Shown here piece by piece: positions 1 to 8,636 of a stretch of 64,000 nt of DNA (its first letter is position 1; the number at the start of each line of letters is the position of its first letter). Position numbers and translations under genes: made by a program. The stretch lies in contig NZ_CAKMMP010000011.1 in NCBI RefSeq assembly GCF_927798175.1, forward strand, positions 124,001 to 188,000. The letters are read 5' to 3'. The notes beneath the pieces are model-generated. The model made no database searches. It was not told where the DNA came from and worked only from the letters and a program-made list of their open reading frames with translations. The stretch comes from Paenibacillus sp. JJ-223. Lineage in GTDB: Bacteria > Bacillota > Bacilli > Paenibacillales > Paenibacillaceae.

Positions 1-157
1 ATTATTGTCCCAATTTACTCCTGTTGTTATAAATCTTAAACGGCACACGCCATCTTAAACCTCATGATCCGATGAAGTCAATCGCAACGCCTAAAAAAAT
101 GCAGTTTGTTTTCGATCCAAGATCGTTTTTCCAGATCAAAGGACTTCGTTCCCCCGA

Positions 158-571
158 CTACTCTTCTTGTCTCCACCACATACCTTCGGATTTCGGACTG
201 GTATACGTGAAGCCAAACTGGGCATACAGCCGATCGGCCGGAACATCGGCCAGCAGACTGACAAGGCCGCGAGGCGGAACATGACGCCGCAAATAGTCCA
301 TAATCTCGCTCATGATCCGTTTGCCGTATCCTTGCCCCTGCGAATCCGGATGTACCGCGATGTCTACCACCTGAAAAAAGCACCCTCCATCGCCGATCAC
401 CCGGCCCATGCCGACAAGCTCCTCGCCACGGCGCAAGCATACGGCAAACAGCGAGTTTGGCAAACCTGCTTCGGCTCCTTCCCTGCTCATGGTGCTAAGG
501 CCTGCCCGTTTGCGTAACGCAAGATACTCTTCTGCCTTCGGAGGCGTATGTACAATATGAATGGCGTCCAT
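158..571 (-). CDS. GNAT family N-acetyltransferase
   Basis: A 137-residue single-domain protein with a GNAT fold. The acetyl-CoA-binding motif A is visible near residues 72-86 as V-H-P-D-S-Q-G-Q-G-Y-G, preceded by a beta-strand (FFQVVDIAV), and the C-terminal strand carries Y-x-x-F-G-F. It should transfer an acetyl group to an amine, but the substrate cannot be told from sequence. The ATG start is preceded by AAAGGGG about 9 bases upstream. It is transcribed alone and leftward, divergent from the membrane protein at 710. The family call is firm; the biological role is open. Confidence 0.9.
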   Translation of the reverse strand: MDAIHIVHTPPKAEEYLALRKRAGLSTMSREGAEAGLPNSLFAVCLRRGEELVGMGRVIGDGGCFFQVVDIAVHPDSQGQGYGKRIMSEIMDYLRRHVPPRGLVSLLADVPADRLYAQFGFTYTSPKSEGMWWRQEE

Positions 572-709
572 AATCCAATCCCCTTTCGTTTCGCTTCATG
601 CTTGAATTCAGGCAATTCCTGTGTAATAGTGAGAGAAAAGCTTGCGTGAACCGTGTTTCACGATACGTGCGTTTACTTGCAACGATTCCTAAGTAAAGGA
701 GGGTTACCC

Positions 710-1582
710 TTGTTTTCATTTTGGCTGCATAACATGCTCAGCTATCCCGGATTTTGGGGGCTGCTGCTTGCAATGACCGCGCTGCTAACAGGCATCTATT
801 TATGGTCGGCAACCGAAGTCAGACGCAACCGCGAACGGCGAATGCGGAGTATACGAGATACATTATACATAAGCACACCCTTGTTGGGACAACTTGCGGC
901 AAAAGAAACCCATGGGTACATGTTCGACGAGCACTCTTCTCCCGATCTTTTGCAAGCGATGCTGTCATGCAAAGCGGCAGCCTGCTTGTCCATGCCATTG
1001 CAGGAGCAGATTCGGGACTGTACCCGACATCCCGAACCTGCACACCTGTCTCTCGTGCACAAAGCGCTGGAGAGGGAAACCGGGGCCTTGTCCGACGAAC
1101 TCGGACGCAATGAACTCCCGGCAGGTTGGGGACAGGGTGTCTGGAACGTGTTTCGTCCTGCCGCAGAACCAATCGCCTTTGCTGCCACGGCAGCGCTGTG
1201 CGCGGATTTCGTCTTCCGGCAGTCAGGGTTGCACCGCCCCTTTTGGGCAGCTTGGGACAATGCCTTGCCATGGATGCAATTCGTTTCGCTGTTGATCACG
1301 ATATTGTATGGATACCTGCTCTGGTCCGGACCGCGCGGGAGCACGCCTGCTCCTCTGAGCAAGCTGTTGTCGCTTTCGATCGTGCTGGCTGCCCTGCTGC
1401 ATTTGATCGGTTCCGCAGCTGCGCCTTATGCCCTTGGCCTTCAGCTCATCCTCATCGTTTCCGGCTTCGGCCTTACCAGGACCAGTTCCCGCAGCAATCG
1501 CCCCTATGCCGGGCATGACGGGATGGAAACGGCTCAAGCTGCCCACACGGATGGAGCGGACGGAGCAGACGGCCAGAGCTGA
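710..1582 (+). CDS. Unknown multi-pass membrane protein
   Basis: A 290-residue protein I do not recognise. I chose the TTG start at 710 because AAAGGAGGG lies 7 bases upstream; an ATG at 653 in the same frame has no ribosome site. One membrane segment is at about residues 8-28, followed by a soluble Arg/Glu-rich stretch of about 120 residues, then three or four hydrophobic segments at about 150-260 and a polar Asp/Gly/Ala tail. The layout suggests an integral membrane protein with a cytoplasmic loop, but no motif gives a function. It stands alone and ends at a strong bidirectional hairpin. Confidence 0.7.
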   Translation: MFSFWLHNMLSYPGFWGLLLAMTALLTGIYLWSATEVRRNRERRMRSIRDTLYISTPLLGQLAAKETHGYMFDEHSSPDLLQAMLSCKAAACLSMPLQEQIRDCTRHPEPAHLSLVHKALERETGALSDELGRNELPAGWGQGVWNVFRPAAEPIAFAATAALCADFVFRQSGLHRPFWAAWDNALPWMQFVSLLITILYGYLLWSGPRGSTPAPLSKLLSLSIVLAALLHLIGSAAAPYALGLQLILIVSGFGLTRTSSRSNRPYAGHDGMETAQAAHTDGADGADGQS

Positions 1583-1627
1583 CGATACGGCGGACTTTAT
1601 CCTAAAATGGCACTTTCTCAAAACAAC

Positions 1628-1674
1628 AAACGCAAAAGGAGAAGCCGTCTTAACGTGCTTCTCCTTTTGCGTTT
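1628..1674. terminator. Bidirectional terminator
   Basis: A perfect 17-bp inverted repeat (1628-1644 with 1658-1674, 13-base loop). The arm ends are AAA on one side and TTT on the other. It sits between two convergent genes, the membrane protein and yezD, and can serve both. Confidence 0.85.
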
Positions 1675-1687
1675 CGATCCTGAATTA

Positions 1688-1927
1688 TTATCCCTTCGTG
1701 CCTGCCTTGGGGCTCCGAAGAGCACGGGCAGAGCTGCTTCTCGCAGTGCTCCCGGATTTGGAGGCGCTGCCTGAAGACACATTTTCAAAACGCTTGCGTT
1801 CCGTCCGTTCCATCTGCACGATCTGGCCTTCATGCACAACGATATGCAGCGAGCCAAACTCCATGTCGTTCAATTGTCCGGCAATGCGGTCCAGCCATAC
1901 CTCATCCACTTTTAACGGCTTAGCCAT
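1688..1927 (-). CDS. yezD: YezD family protein (DUF2292)
   Basis: A 79-residue small protein. Residues 1-45 match the YezD/DUF2292 pattern: an N-terminal helix with V-D-E-V-W-L-D-R-I, then two strands (GSLHIVVHEGQIVQMERTER). The last 30 residues are a low-complexity Ser/Ala/Arg/Lys tail. YezD proteins are usually found beside sulfate or sulfur-assimilation genes in Bacilli, and here it follows cysW on the same strand. The biochemical function is unknown. The 229-base gap from cysW and a TTGACA-like element suggest its own promoter in addition to any read-through. Confidence 0.85.
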   Translation of the reverse strand: MAKPLKVDEVWLDRIAGQLNDMEFGSLHIVVHEGQIVQMERTERKRFENVSSGSASKSGSTARSSSARALRSPKAGTKG

Positions 1928-2038
1928 AGAGCCGCCTCCTCTTCCCGGGCCGTGCCCGCCATATTTCTTGCATCGAATGCTTCGCTTCCATGTACCCGTC
2001 TATAATTCATTCTTATCCAACCTATATACTTGGATTAT

Positions 2039-2067
2039 ACATTATCAGGGCTGTATTTTACTGTCAA
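2039..2067 (-). promoter_or_regulatory. Candidate promoter of yezD
   Basis: On the minus strand a perfect -35 TTGACA (2062-2067) is followed after 17 bases by TAATGT (2039-2044), a poor -10. A better TATAAT lies 5 bases further on but with a 22-base spacer. It is placed about 110 bases upstream of yezD. Confidence 0.35.
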
Positions 2068-2156
2068 TTGGTTTTGGACTTAAAGTCAGAATGAAATTAT
2101 CCACTGCTTGATTATCCGCATCAAATCCGGTTTAAAAGCGTTATGGCATATCCGGA

Positions 2157-3032
2157 TTACTTGGCATGTGCAGCCTTGTGCCCTAACCAGCTTTTGAGCA
2201 GCAGCGTGGCCAGCGCCAATATCAGCAGCAAAGAAGCAACCGCGAACGAAGCCGAGAACTGATACTCGTTGTACAGAATCTCGACATGCAGCGGCAGCGT
2301 GTTCGTCTGACCGCGAATATGTCCCGACACGACCGATACCGCGCCAAATTCGCCCATCGCCCTAGCATTGCACAGTATGATGCCGTACAGCAAACCCCAC
2401 TTGATGTTTGGCAAGGTCACGCTCCAAAAAATGCGCCAGCCGGATGCACCCAGCGTAACTGCAGCCTCTTCCTCCCGCGTGCCCTGATCTTCCATTAAGG
2501 GAATCAGCTCTCTCGCCACAAACGGAAACGTGATGAACAGCGTAGCGATCACGATGCCGGGCAGGGCGAATATGATTTTGATGTCATGCTGCTCCAGCCA
2601 CGGGCCGAACCAGCCGTTCGAGCCGAAGACGAGCACAAAGATCAAACCGCCCACAACGGGAGATATCGAAAACGGCAGGTCGATCAAGGTGATCAGCAGC
2701 CCTTTTCCCCGAAATTGAAATTTGGTGATCACCCATGCCGCCGCTACCCCGAAAATCGTGTTAAGCGGCACCGTAATGGCCGCCACGAGCAGGGTAAGCT
2801 TCAAGGCGGACAAGGCATCCGGCTCCGTAAGCGCGGCAATGTAGACCCCCCAGCCTTGCTTCAAAGCCTCCATCAGCACGATGACGAGCGGCAGCACTAG
2901 CAGCCACAGCAGCACAAGCGTTGCCAGTCCGATGAGCAGCCATTTCACCCAGGGCGCTTCGGACGTCGCCCTGTTCGTCCCGGATTGCTTTCCCGCCGGC
3001 CGCAGCGGAGTTAATGGTACGGAACCAGCCAT
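2157..3032 (-). CDS. cysW: Sulfate ABC transporter permease CysW
   Basis: A 291-residue permease with six predicted membrane segments and the ABC-coupling EAA loop (E-E-A-A-V-T-L-G-A-S-G-W-R-I-F). It resembles CysW, which forms the sulfate/thiosulfate channel with CysT. The ATG at 3032 is preferred because GGAAGGGGG lies upstream; the frame stays open to 3197 but that would run into cysT. It lies 58 bases downstream of cysT in one operon. No CysA ATPase gene follows, so the ATP-hydrolysing subunit must be encoded elsewhere or shared. Confidence 0.93.
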   Translation of the reverse strand: MAGSVPLTPLRPAGKQSGTNRATSEAPWVKWLLIGLATLVLLWLLVLPLVIVLMEALKQGWGVYIAALTEPDALSALKLTLLVAAITVPLNTIFGVAAAWVITKFQFRGKGLLITLIDLPFSISPVVGGLIFVLVFGSNGWFGPWLEQHDIKIIFALPGIVIATLFITFPFVARELIPLMEDQGTREEEAAVTLGASGWRIFWSVTLPNIKWGLLYGIILCNARAMGEFGAVSVVSGHIRGQTNTLPLHVEILYNEYQFSASFAVASLLLILALATLLLKSWLGHKAAHAK

Positions 3033-3090
3033 ATGCCTTCGCCCCCTTCCAACGGTATTTTTGATCGTTTCCATCCTTGAACGACAGGAG

Positions 3091-3927
3091 CTAAGCCCTG
3101 CCCGCCTTGCGGCTCCAGCGCTGCAGCGAATTGATGACGAGCAGCAGGACGAAGGAAACGAGCAACAATAACAGCGCAACCGCCGTCGCTCCCGCATAGT
3201 CGAACTGTTCCAGCTTTGCCATGATCAAGAGCGGCGCAATTTCCGTCTTCATCGGCATGTTGCCCGAAATGAATACGACCGACCCGTATTCCCCGATTCC
3301 CCGGGCAAACGCTAACGCAAAGCCGGTCAGCAGCGGTGGCACAAGGTCCGGCAGCAAGATGGCCCGAAATATGCGCCAGCGTCCCGCACCGAGCGTCGCT
3401 GCGGCTTCCTCCACCTCGGCCTCCAGTTCCTCCAGCACCGGCTGGACCGTGCGCACCACGAACGGGATGCCGATAAACATCAAGGCCAGCGTAATACCGG
3501 CCTGGGAATAGGCCAGTTTGATGCCGAGCGGCTCGAAGAACTGGCCTATCCAGCCATTTCCCGCATACAGCGCCGTAAGCGCAACGCCGGCCACTGCCGT
3601 CGGCAGGGCGAACGGCAGATCAATCACGGCATCGAACAGCCGCTTGCCGGGAAACTCGTAACGAACCAACACCCAGGCCAGCAGCAACCCCAGGAGCAGA
3701 TCGATCAAGGCTGCCGCGCCGGCCGTCAGAAAGCTGACTTTGAACGAAGCGAGCACCCGGGGATTGGTTGCATTCTCCACAAGCGTTGACCAGGTCAATC
3801 CGGTCGAATTGAACAGCAAGGCCGCCAGCGGAATGAGAACAACCAGGCTCAGATAGAACACGCTATACCCCATCGTCAGCCCAAACCCCGGCAACGTGCG
3901 TCGCCGGGCTGCCATTACCTTGCTCAT
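3091..3927 (-). CDS. cysT: Sulfate ABC transporter permease CysT
   Basis: A 278-residue membrane protein with a short basic N-terminus, six hydrophobic segments and the EAA loop (E-E-A-A-A-T-L-G-A-G-R-W-R-I-F). It is the CysT/CysU partner of CysW in sulfate uptake; the two proteins share the fold and the pattern FDLPFA/S-P-x-A-V-x-G. It lies between the binding-protein gene and cysW, with a stem-loop in the upstream gap that may hold permease expression below that of the binding protein. Confidence 0.93.
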   Translation of the reverse strand: MSKVMAARRRTLPGFGLTMGYSVFYLSLVVLIPLAALLFNSTGLTWSTLVENATNPRVLASFKVSFLTAGAAALIDLLLGLLLAWVLVRYEFPGKRLFDAVIDLPFALPTAVAGVALTALYAGNGWIGQFFEPLGIKLAYSQAGITLALMFIGIPFVVRTVQPVLEELEAEVEEAAATLGAGRWRIFRAILLPDLVPPLLTGFALAFARGIGEYGSVVFISGNMPMKTEIAPLLIMAKLEQFDYAGATAVALLLLLVSFVLLLVINSLQRWSRKAGRA

Positions 3928-3988
3928 GAACCATCATCCTCTCTGCCTTCGGTCGGTAGGACCGGTTGGCTGCGTACACTTTAGGACA

Positions 3989-4008
3989 GACGGCCGTTCA
4001 TGGCCGTC
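3989..4008 (-). terminator. Stem-loop between sbp and cysT (attenuator or 3' stabiliser)
   Basis: A 7-bp GC-rich inverted repeat GACGGCC / GGCCGTC with a 6-base loop lies in the 106-base gap between the binding-protein and cysT genes. It has no U-tract, so partial attenuation or mRNA 3'-end protection is more likely than full termination. Confidence 0.5.
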
Positions 4009-4033
4009 CTCCGCCTTGCCTTGGCTGCGTCCA

Positions 4034-5119
4034 TTAGCTCCCCGGAACGTAGATCTGGTCGAAGATGCCCCCATCGTTGAAATGTTTGGCCTGCGTATCC
4101 CGCCATGTGCCGAATACATCCTTCAACGTGAACAGTTCCAGCTCCGGAAATTGATCCTTGAACTTTTCTTTTACGCTGTCCAGCGTCGGACGGTAATAGT
4201 TCTCGGCCGCGATCGTCTGCCCCTCTTCGCTATAGAGGTATTTCAGGTAAGCGTCCGCGACCTCGCGAGTTCCTTTTTTGTCCGCATTTTTGTCAACGAT
4301 CGCGACCGGCGGTTCAGCCAGGATACTGATTGAAGGCACCACGATATCGAATTTGTCCGGTCCCAGTTCCTTGACGGAGAGGAAGGCTTCATTCTCCCAA
4401 GCCAGAAGCACGTCGCCAATGCCGCGCTCCACAAATGTCGTCGTTGCCCCGCGCGCTCCGGAATCGAGCACCGGTGCGTGTTTGAACAACTCTGCCACGA
4501 ACGCTTTCGCCTTTTCCTCATCATTGTTGTTCTGCTTCAGCGCATAACCCCAAGCTGCAAGGTAGTTCCAGCGCGCTCCGCCGGACGTCTTCGGATTCGG
4601 CGTAATGACCTCGACGCCATCCTTGATCAGGTCATCCCAATCCTTGATCCCTTTCGGGTTGCCTTTGCGCACCAGAAACACGATGGTGGACGTATATGGA
4701 GAGCTGTTGTGCTCGTATTTGTCCTGCCAGCCCGCATTGATCAGCCCTTTGTCCTCGATCGCATCAATATCGTAACCGAGCGCGAGCGTCACCACGTCTG
4801 CATCAAGCCCGTCGATGACGGAACGGCTCTGTTTGCCCGAACCTCCGTGGGACTGCTTGATGGTCACTTCCTGACCTTTCTCTTGCAGCCAATGCGCCGC
4901 AAATGCCTTGTTGAACTGTTCGTACAGCTCCCTGGTCGGATCATAGGATACGTTCAGCAGCTCCACTGCCTTGGCTTTCCCGGAACCGCTCCCCTGTTCT
5001 CCCGAACTTTCCGCAGCACTTGATCCGCCGCTTCCGCTGCCTGATCCGCATGCAGCCAGCACCCCCGTCAATACCAAAGCAAGACCAACCAAAATGCTTC
5101 TCCGAACTCCCTTTTTCAT
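4034..5119 (-). CDS. sbp: Sulfate ABC transporter substrate-binding lipoprotein
   Basis: A 361-residue secreted lipoprotein. The signal peptide runs MKKGVRRSILVGLALVL and ends in the lipobox L-A-A-C at about residues 21-24, followed by a Gly/Ser-rich linker of about 22 residues. The mature part matches the sulfate-binding family (Sbp/CysP): SYDPTRELYEQFN, QSHGGSGKQSRSV and the conserved stretch with D-A-D-V-V-T-L-A-L. It captures sulfate outside the cell for CysT/CysW. It is the first gene of its operon, with a strong promoter and an inverted-repeat candidate operator upstream. The split between sulfate and thiosulfate specificity cannot be settled by eye. Confidence 0.93.
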   Translation of the reverse strand: MKKGVRRSILVGLALVLTGVLAACGSGSGSGGSSAAESSGEQGSGSGKAKAVELLNVSYDPTRELYEQFNKAFAAHWLQEKGQEVTIKQSHGGSGKQSRSVIDGLDADVVTLALGYDIDAIEDKGLINAGWQDKYEHNSSPYTSTIVFLVRKGNPKGIKDWDDLIKDGVEVITPNPKTSGGARWNYLAAWGYALKQNNNDEEKAKAFVAELFKHAPVLDSGARGATTTFVERGIGDVLLAWENEAFLSVKELGPDKFDIVVPSISILAEPPVAIVDKNADKKGTREVADAYLKYLYSEEGQTIAAENYYRPTLDSVKEKFKDQFPELELFTLKDVFGTWRDTQAKHFNDGGIFDQIYVPGS

Positions 5120-5317
5120 CGCTCAACACTCCCCCTGAATGAATCTGCGTGACTGCATCGGCAGGCTGAACAGCGTATGACGTTCAACGAAAAATAGACG
5201 CAGGAACCCCATGCCCGATCCTCCTATGAAGTCCTGCCGCCGAATACGCGTGCAAGCTTCATCCAGGATGACGTGCTGTGGAGTTCCTCCGTCTGTACGG
5301 TGAGAACGTATGCTGTT

Positions 5318-5343
5318 CTAAACAATTATTCCTACCTGTTTAG
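5318..5343 (-). promoter_or_regulatory. Inverted repeat, candidate operator of the sulfate operon
   Basis: CTAAACA (5318-5324) and TGTTTAG (5337-5343) form a perfect 7-bp inverted repeat with a 12-base centre. It starts about 8 bases downstream of the predicted transcription start, a typical roadblock-repressor position. A CymR-like sulfur regulator is a natural candidate, but this is inference. Confidence 0.45.
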
Positions 5344-5357
5344 TAAGTTATATGCCT

Positions 5358-5386
5358 ATAATAAGGGCAGTCCCCAGGTCTGTCAA
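5358..5386 (-). promoter_or_regulatory. Sigma-A promoter of the sulfate operon
   Basis: On the minus strand TTGACA (5381-5386), a 17-base spacer, then TATTAT (5358-5363). This is near-consensus and correctly oriented about 240 bases upstream of the binding-protein start. The rest of the gene-free stretch 5120-5501 holds a long 5' leader in which I see no known riboswitch. Confidence 0.75.
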
Positions 5387-5434
5387 ACGTTTTTTACGCA
5401 AAATTCCAATATTTTTCATGCGCAGAAAACAAGC

Positions 5435-5459
5435 GGGGTACGGAACATATCCGTACCCC
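5435..5459 (-). terminator. Terminator of the rhamnogalacturonan lyase gene
   Basis: A perfect 10-bp inverted repeat (5435-5444 with 5450-5459, 5-base loop) extended by a second AAGCGG/CCGCTT pairing outside it. The minus strand continues with a T-rich stretch. It lies just after the leftward lyase gene. Confidence 0.65.
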
Positions 5460-5501
5460 TAACCGCTTCAAACCTTCCGGGTCATGCCTCGTGATCGGCC
5501 T

Positions 5502-7376
5502 TCACTGCCCGGCAAACCGGATATGAGGCATCGGAGGGGCACTCATGCCATCTCCCAGATAAAATCCGGTATGCGGCGGCTGGTTGTAGGCGACGTTTTG
5601 CCAGGCCACGCCCAGCCGGTAGACCGGATCGTGCATCAGCGTATAAATGCGCTTGTCCGTAACATCCGTTGTCGTATAGATGCGCAGCGCCGAGCTGTCA
5701 TTCGTGCGCCAGACCACTTCCTCCCTCCAATCTCCCAGCAGGTCCGCCTGCAGGTTCGGCGTGGACTTCGTGCCATTGTTGGAGGAAACCCCCGACGCAG
5801 TCAGCAAATTAACCGTTTGGCTGTTGGCATAGTCCCATTTGTCAATCCGGTTGCTATCCAGCAGCTCCCGCAGTAAGTCGCCGTCCCACCAAATTCCGAA
5901 ATTCGTGGATGAAGGCAGCTTTGTCCCGATCTTCTGGCCTTGAGCCGTATAAAGCGCGCCGTCTGCCCATACTTCCACCCCGCGATATCTCGGGTCAATA
6001 TCTGCAGCCATCCCCCTGCCAACATCCCTCGTTGTGGGGACCCCCCAGATCAACTGCCCTGTCCCTGCGTCACGGAACTCCACACCCGCGTTGGACGGGG
6101 TTTCGTGCACCTGGAATACCTCCAGTCCCGGCCGATCCGGGTCAAGATCGCTCAAATGCATCGCATCCCCGTGTTTCAGCCCTGTCGTATACAACCCGGC
6201 TCCGTTATGATCGACCGCCATGGCGCCGTAAACGATCTCGTCCTTGCCGTCTCCATCCACGTCGGCGACGCTCAAATTATGGTTGCCTTGTCCCGCATAA
6301 CCCGAGTTGCCCGAAGCTTTGGAATCGAAGGTCCATTGTTTGGTCAATCGTCCATCCCGCCAATTGTACGCGACAAGTACCGTACGGGTGTAATATCCGC
6401 GTGCCATGACCAGGCTTGGCCGCTCTCCGTCCAAATACGCGATCGCCGCCAGGAAACGATCCACCCGGTTGCCGTAATTGTCTCCCCAGTCGGAAACGTT
6501 CCCGCGCGGAGGATCATAATTCACGGTGGACAGGGCCGCGCCCGTCTCCCCGTTGAACACGGTCAGGTACTCCGGTCCGGACAGCACGTAGCCATTCGAA
6601 TTGCGATAATCCTTGCCCGCATCGCCGATGACCCTGCCGGCCCCGTCTTTCGTGCCATCGGCGGTTTTCATCGCCACCTCGGCCTTGCCGTCTCCGTCCA
6701 GATCATAGACCATGAATTGGGTATAATGGGCGCCTGCACGAATGTTTTTGCCCAGGCTGATGCGCCACAAATGCGTTCCGTTCAGCTTGTACGCATCGAT
6801 GAACACCTCTCCGGTGTATCCGCTCTGGGAGTTGTCCTTCGAATTGGACGGGTCCCACTTGACGATCAGTTCGTACTCGCCGTCCCCATCCAGATCGCCC
6901 GCGCTTGCATCGTTGGCGCTGTACGTATAAGCAACCCCGTCCGGCGTCGTGCCTCCTGCCGGCACATTGAGCGGGACGGACAAATAATTGTTCCCCCATA
7001 CACCCACAGGGGCGGATGCCGCCTGCTCCGCACCTCCAACGACGGCCCGGACCGTGTATGTGGAACTGCTTGTCCCGTTTGCATCCTGGAGATTGGTGCT
7101 GTTCGTAATCGGGGATGTGTTCACCTTCTTCCCGTCCCGGTACACGTTGAACGACACATTAGAACCTTCATTGCCGAAAAGCCTCCAGCTGACAAAGACG
7201 CCTTGGCCCGTTTTAACGGCCACGACGCCGCGATCCAGCAGCTCCATCTGGCGCGCCTCCGCCGCATGGGCCGCCTGCTGGCTGCCCAGTCCAAGCGTCG
7301 CCACCAGCAAGGCCGAGCTCAACATTAACAAACCCGCGTTTTGCCATGTTCGCTTCCAAGACCGACGATTCACCAT
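5502..7376 (-). CDS. Secreted rhamnogalacturonan lyase (PL11, YesW-like)
   Basis: A 624-residue secreted enzyme that should cleave the rhamnogalacturonan-I backbone of pectin by beta-elimination. The signal peptide ends near A-H-A-A at residues 36-40. A fibronectin-like N-terminal segment (VFVSWRLFGNEGSNVSFNVYRDG) leads into the eight-bladed propeller of family PL11, with calcium motifs D-L-D-G-D-G (twice) and D-V-D-G-D-G, and the conserved LGDWREEVVWR and HDPVYR near the end. The ATG at 7376 is chosen because GGGGGAGG lies 9 bases upstream. Length and pattern match B. subtilis YesW/YesX. No other pectin genes adjoin it. A cre-like site lies in its leader. Confidence 0.93.
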   Translation of the reverse strand: MVNRRSWKRTWQNAGLLMLSSALLVATLGLGSQQAAHAAEARQMELLDRGVVAVKTGQGVFVSWRLFGNEGSNVSFNVYRDGKKVNTSPITNSTNLQDANGTSSSTYTVRAVVGGAEQAASAPVGVWGNNYLSVPLNVPAGGTTPDGVAYTYSANDASAGDLDGDGEYELIVKWDPSNSKDNSQSGYTGEVFIDAYKLNGTHLWRISLGKNIRAGAHYTQFMVYDLDGDGKAEVAMKTADGTKDGAGRVIGDAGKDYRNSNGYVLSGPEYLTVFNGETGAALSTVNYDPPRGNVSDWGDNYGNRVDRFLAAIAYLDGERPSLVMARGYYTRTVLVAYNWRDGRLTKQWTFDSKASGNSGYAGQGNHNLSVADVDGDGKDEIVYGAMAVDHNGAGLYTTGLKHGDAMHLSDLDPDRPGLEVFQVHETPSNAGVEFRDAGTGQLIWGVPTTRDVGRGMAADIDPRYRGVEVWADGALYTAQGQKIGTKLPSSTNFGIWWDGDLLRELLDSNRIDKWDYANSQTVNLLTASGVSSNNGTKSTPNLQADLLGDWREEVVWRTNDSSALRIYTTTDVTDKRIYTLMHDPVYRLGVAWQNVAYNQPPHTGFYLGDGMSAPPMPHIRFAGQ

Positions 7377-7432
7377 ATTCAACAGCCTCCCCCATGAATT
7401 TGGTAAGCCCGATGCCCGATAGCGCATATTTA

Positions 7433-7446
7433 TGTAAGCGCTTTAA
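7433..7446. promoter_or_regulatory. cre-like site (CcpA) upstream of the lyase gene
   Basis: TGTAAGCGCTTTAA matches the catabolite-responsive element consensus TGWNANCGNTNWCA at all but one position. It lies about 57 bases upstream of the lyase start, where CcpA could repress pectin degradation when better sugars are present. Confidence 0.55.
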
Positions 7447-7605
7447 TTATAACTTATATTACATTAAACATTTAATTCCATATATAGGACTAAAATAACA
7501 TTTTCACTCATTTCATTTACACTGTTGACGACGCGGTCGTTCAACGTATAACGTCTGAGCCAACATGGCGTCGATCACCTCGATAAAGGTATAATGGAGT
7601 GACCC

Positions 7606-8580
7606 TTGTTTTCCAGAAAGGTGGCTTCCGAATTGAACCCTCAAATCGAGATATTATACGCACCGGCTTTGGAGTTTATCGCCAGCTTGCATACGTATAT
7701 CTGCCGAAAATCACATAAAAAAATCGATCTGTCCGCATCATGGGCCAAAGACGTTCAGGAACGACTGCCGACAGGACTGGCATCCGCTCTGAACGAGCTT
7801 AAGGTAGACGACGATTGGAACTGGATGCTGCTGCTTGCCTTTCTGTACGTGGACGCTTCAGAGAACGGATCAATTTCCGATCCACGTCATCAGAATGACC
7901 CTGAATCGTTTATTCGGTGGTTCGACATGATGGGAACCGACGGGTTAACGGAGCTGTTCCTGCGCTACAGCTACCCCTACCCGGAAGATGTGCAAGCCTT
8001 TCACTCCGCGATGACCCAAGTGTTGCAAGGCTGGAACGAACATTATTTCGCCTCTACCGATTCGCGGATCCATCCGGCCTTGCTGAAGGAAATGACCGCA
8101 CGTCGGGAACAGCTGAATGTTCTCCCCCCCGATGAAGTGCTCGACGATGCAACCAATGGCATCATGTTCCGTCCACGGGAAGGATTGAGACGCATCGTAC
8201 TGGTACCACAGTTTCACTTTCAGCCTTTGAACATCATTCTGCAGTTGGACGATACCTTGGTATGCCATTATGCTGCACGCCTGTATTTCGGCAACGAAGA
8301 ATATATGTCCACCCACGAACTTCGCGTCATCCGAAGCCTCGGCGAGAAAAACCGTCTCAGAATTTTACGTTTCCTGCATCATGGGCCTCGAAGTTTCATC
8401 GAGATCGTTCGCCATTTGGGTCTTTCCAAAGGAATTACGCATGACCATATCTCCAAGCTTCGCGGAGCAGGGCTGATTTACTCCCACTTCGAGGGAGAGA
8501 ACCTGATCGAGTATTCCATTCGTCGACGCGCGCTGGACAAGCTGATTCCCAGTGTTCACGAATACATCGAACGCGATTGA
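7606..8580 (+). CDS. Winged-helix (ArsR-type C-terminus) transcriptional regulator
   Basis: A 324-residue protein with an unassigned N-terminal region of about 235 residues and a C-terminal winged helix: HELRVIRSLGEKNRLRILRFL, then SFIEIVRHLGLSKGITHDHISKLRGAGLI as the recognition helix and wing. The N-terminal part should sense a signal or dimerise. The start is uncertain: TTG at 7606 (weak GGAG) or TTG at 7635, which has AAAGGTGG 8 bases upstream. It is divergent from the pectin lyase and precedes the oligopeptide transporter, so either may be its target. Family assignment beyond the HTH is not secure. Confidence 0.75.
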   Translation: MFSRKVASELNPQIEILYAPALEFIASLHTYICRKSHKKIDLSASWAKDVQERLPTGLASALNELKVDDDWNWMLLLAFLYVDASENGSISDPRHQNDPESFIRWFDMMGTDGLTELFLRYSYPYPEDVQAFHSAMTQVLQGWNEHYFASTDSRIHPALLKEMTARREQLNVLPPDEVLDDATNGIMFRPREGLRRIVLVPQFHFQPLNIILQLDDTLVCHYAARLYFGNEEYMSTHELRVIRSLGEKNRLRILRFLHHGPRSFIEIVRHLGLSKGITHDHISKLRGAGLIYSHFEGENLIEYSIRRRALDKLIPSVHEYIERD

Positions 8581-8636
8581 ATTGTCCCCCCGGATTTCGG
8601 ATTTGCACAAAAATATTCTCCTTCGCACTGTACAAC

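Noticed and set aside
5940..7328. Long plus-strand open frame of 462 codons
   Set aside because: It is the antisense shadow of the pectin lyase gene, has no ribosome site and no family features.
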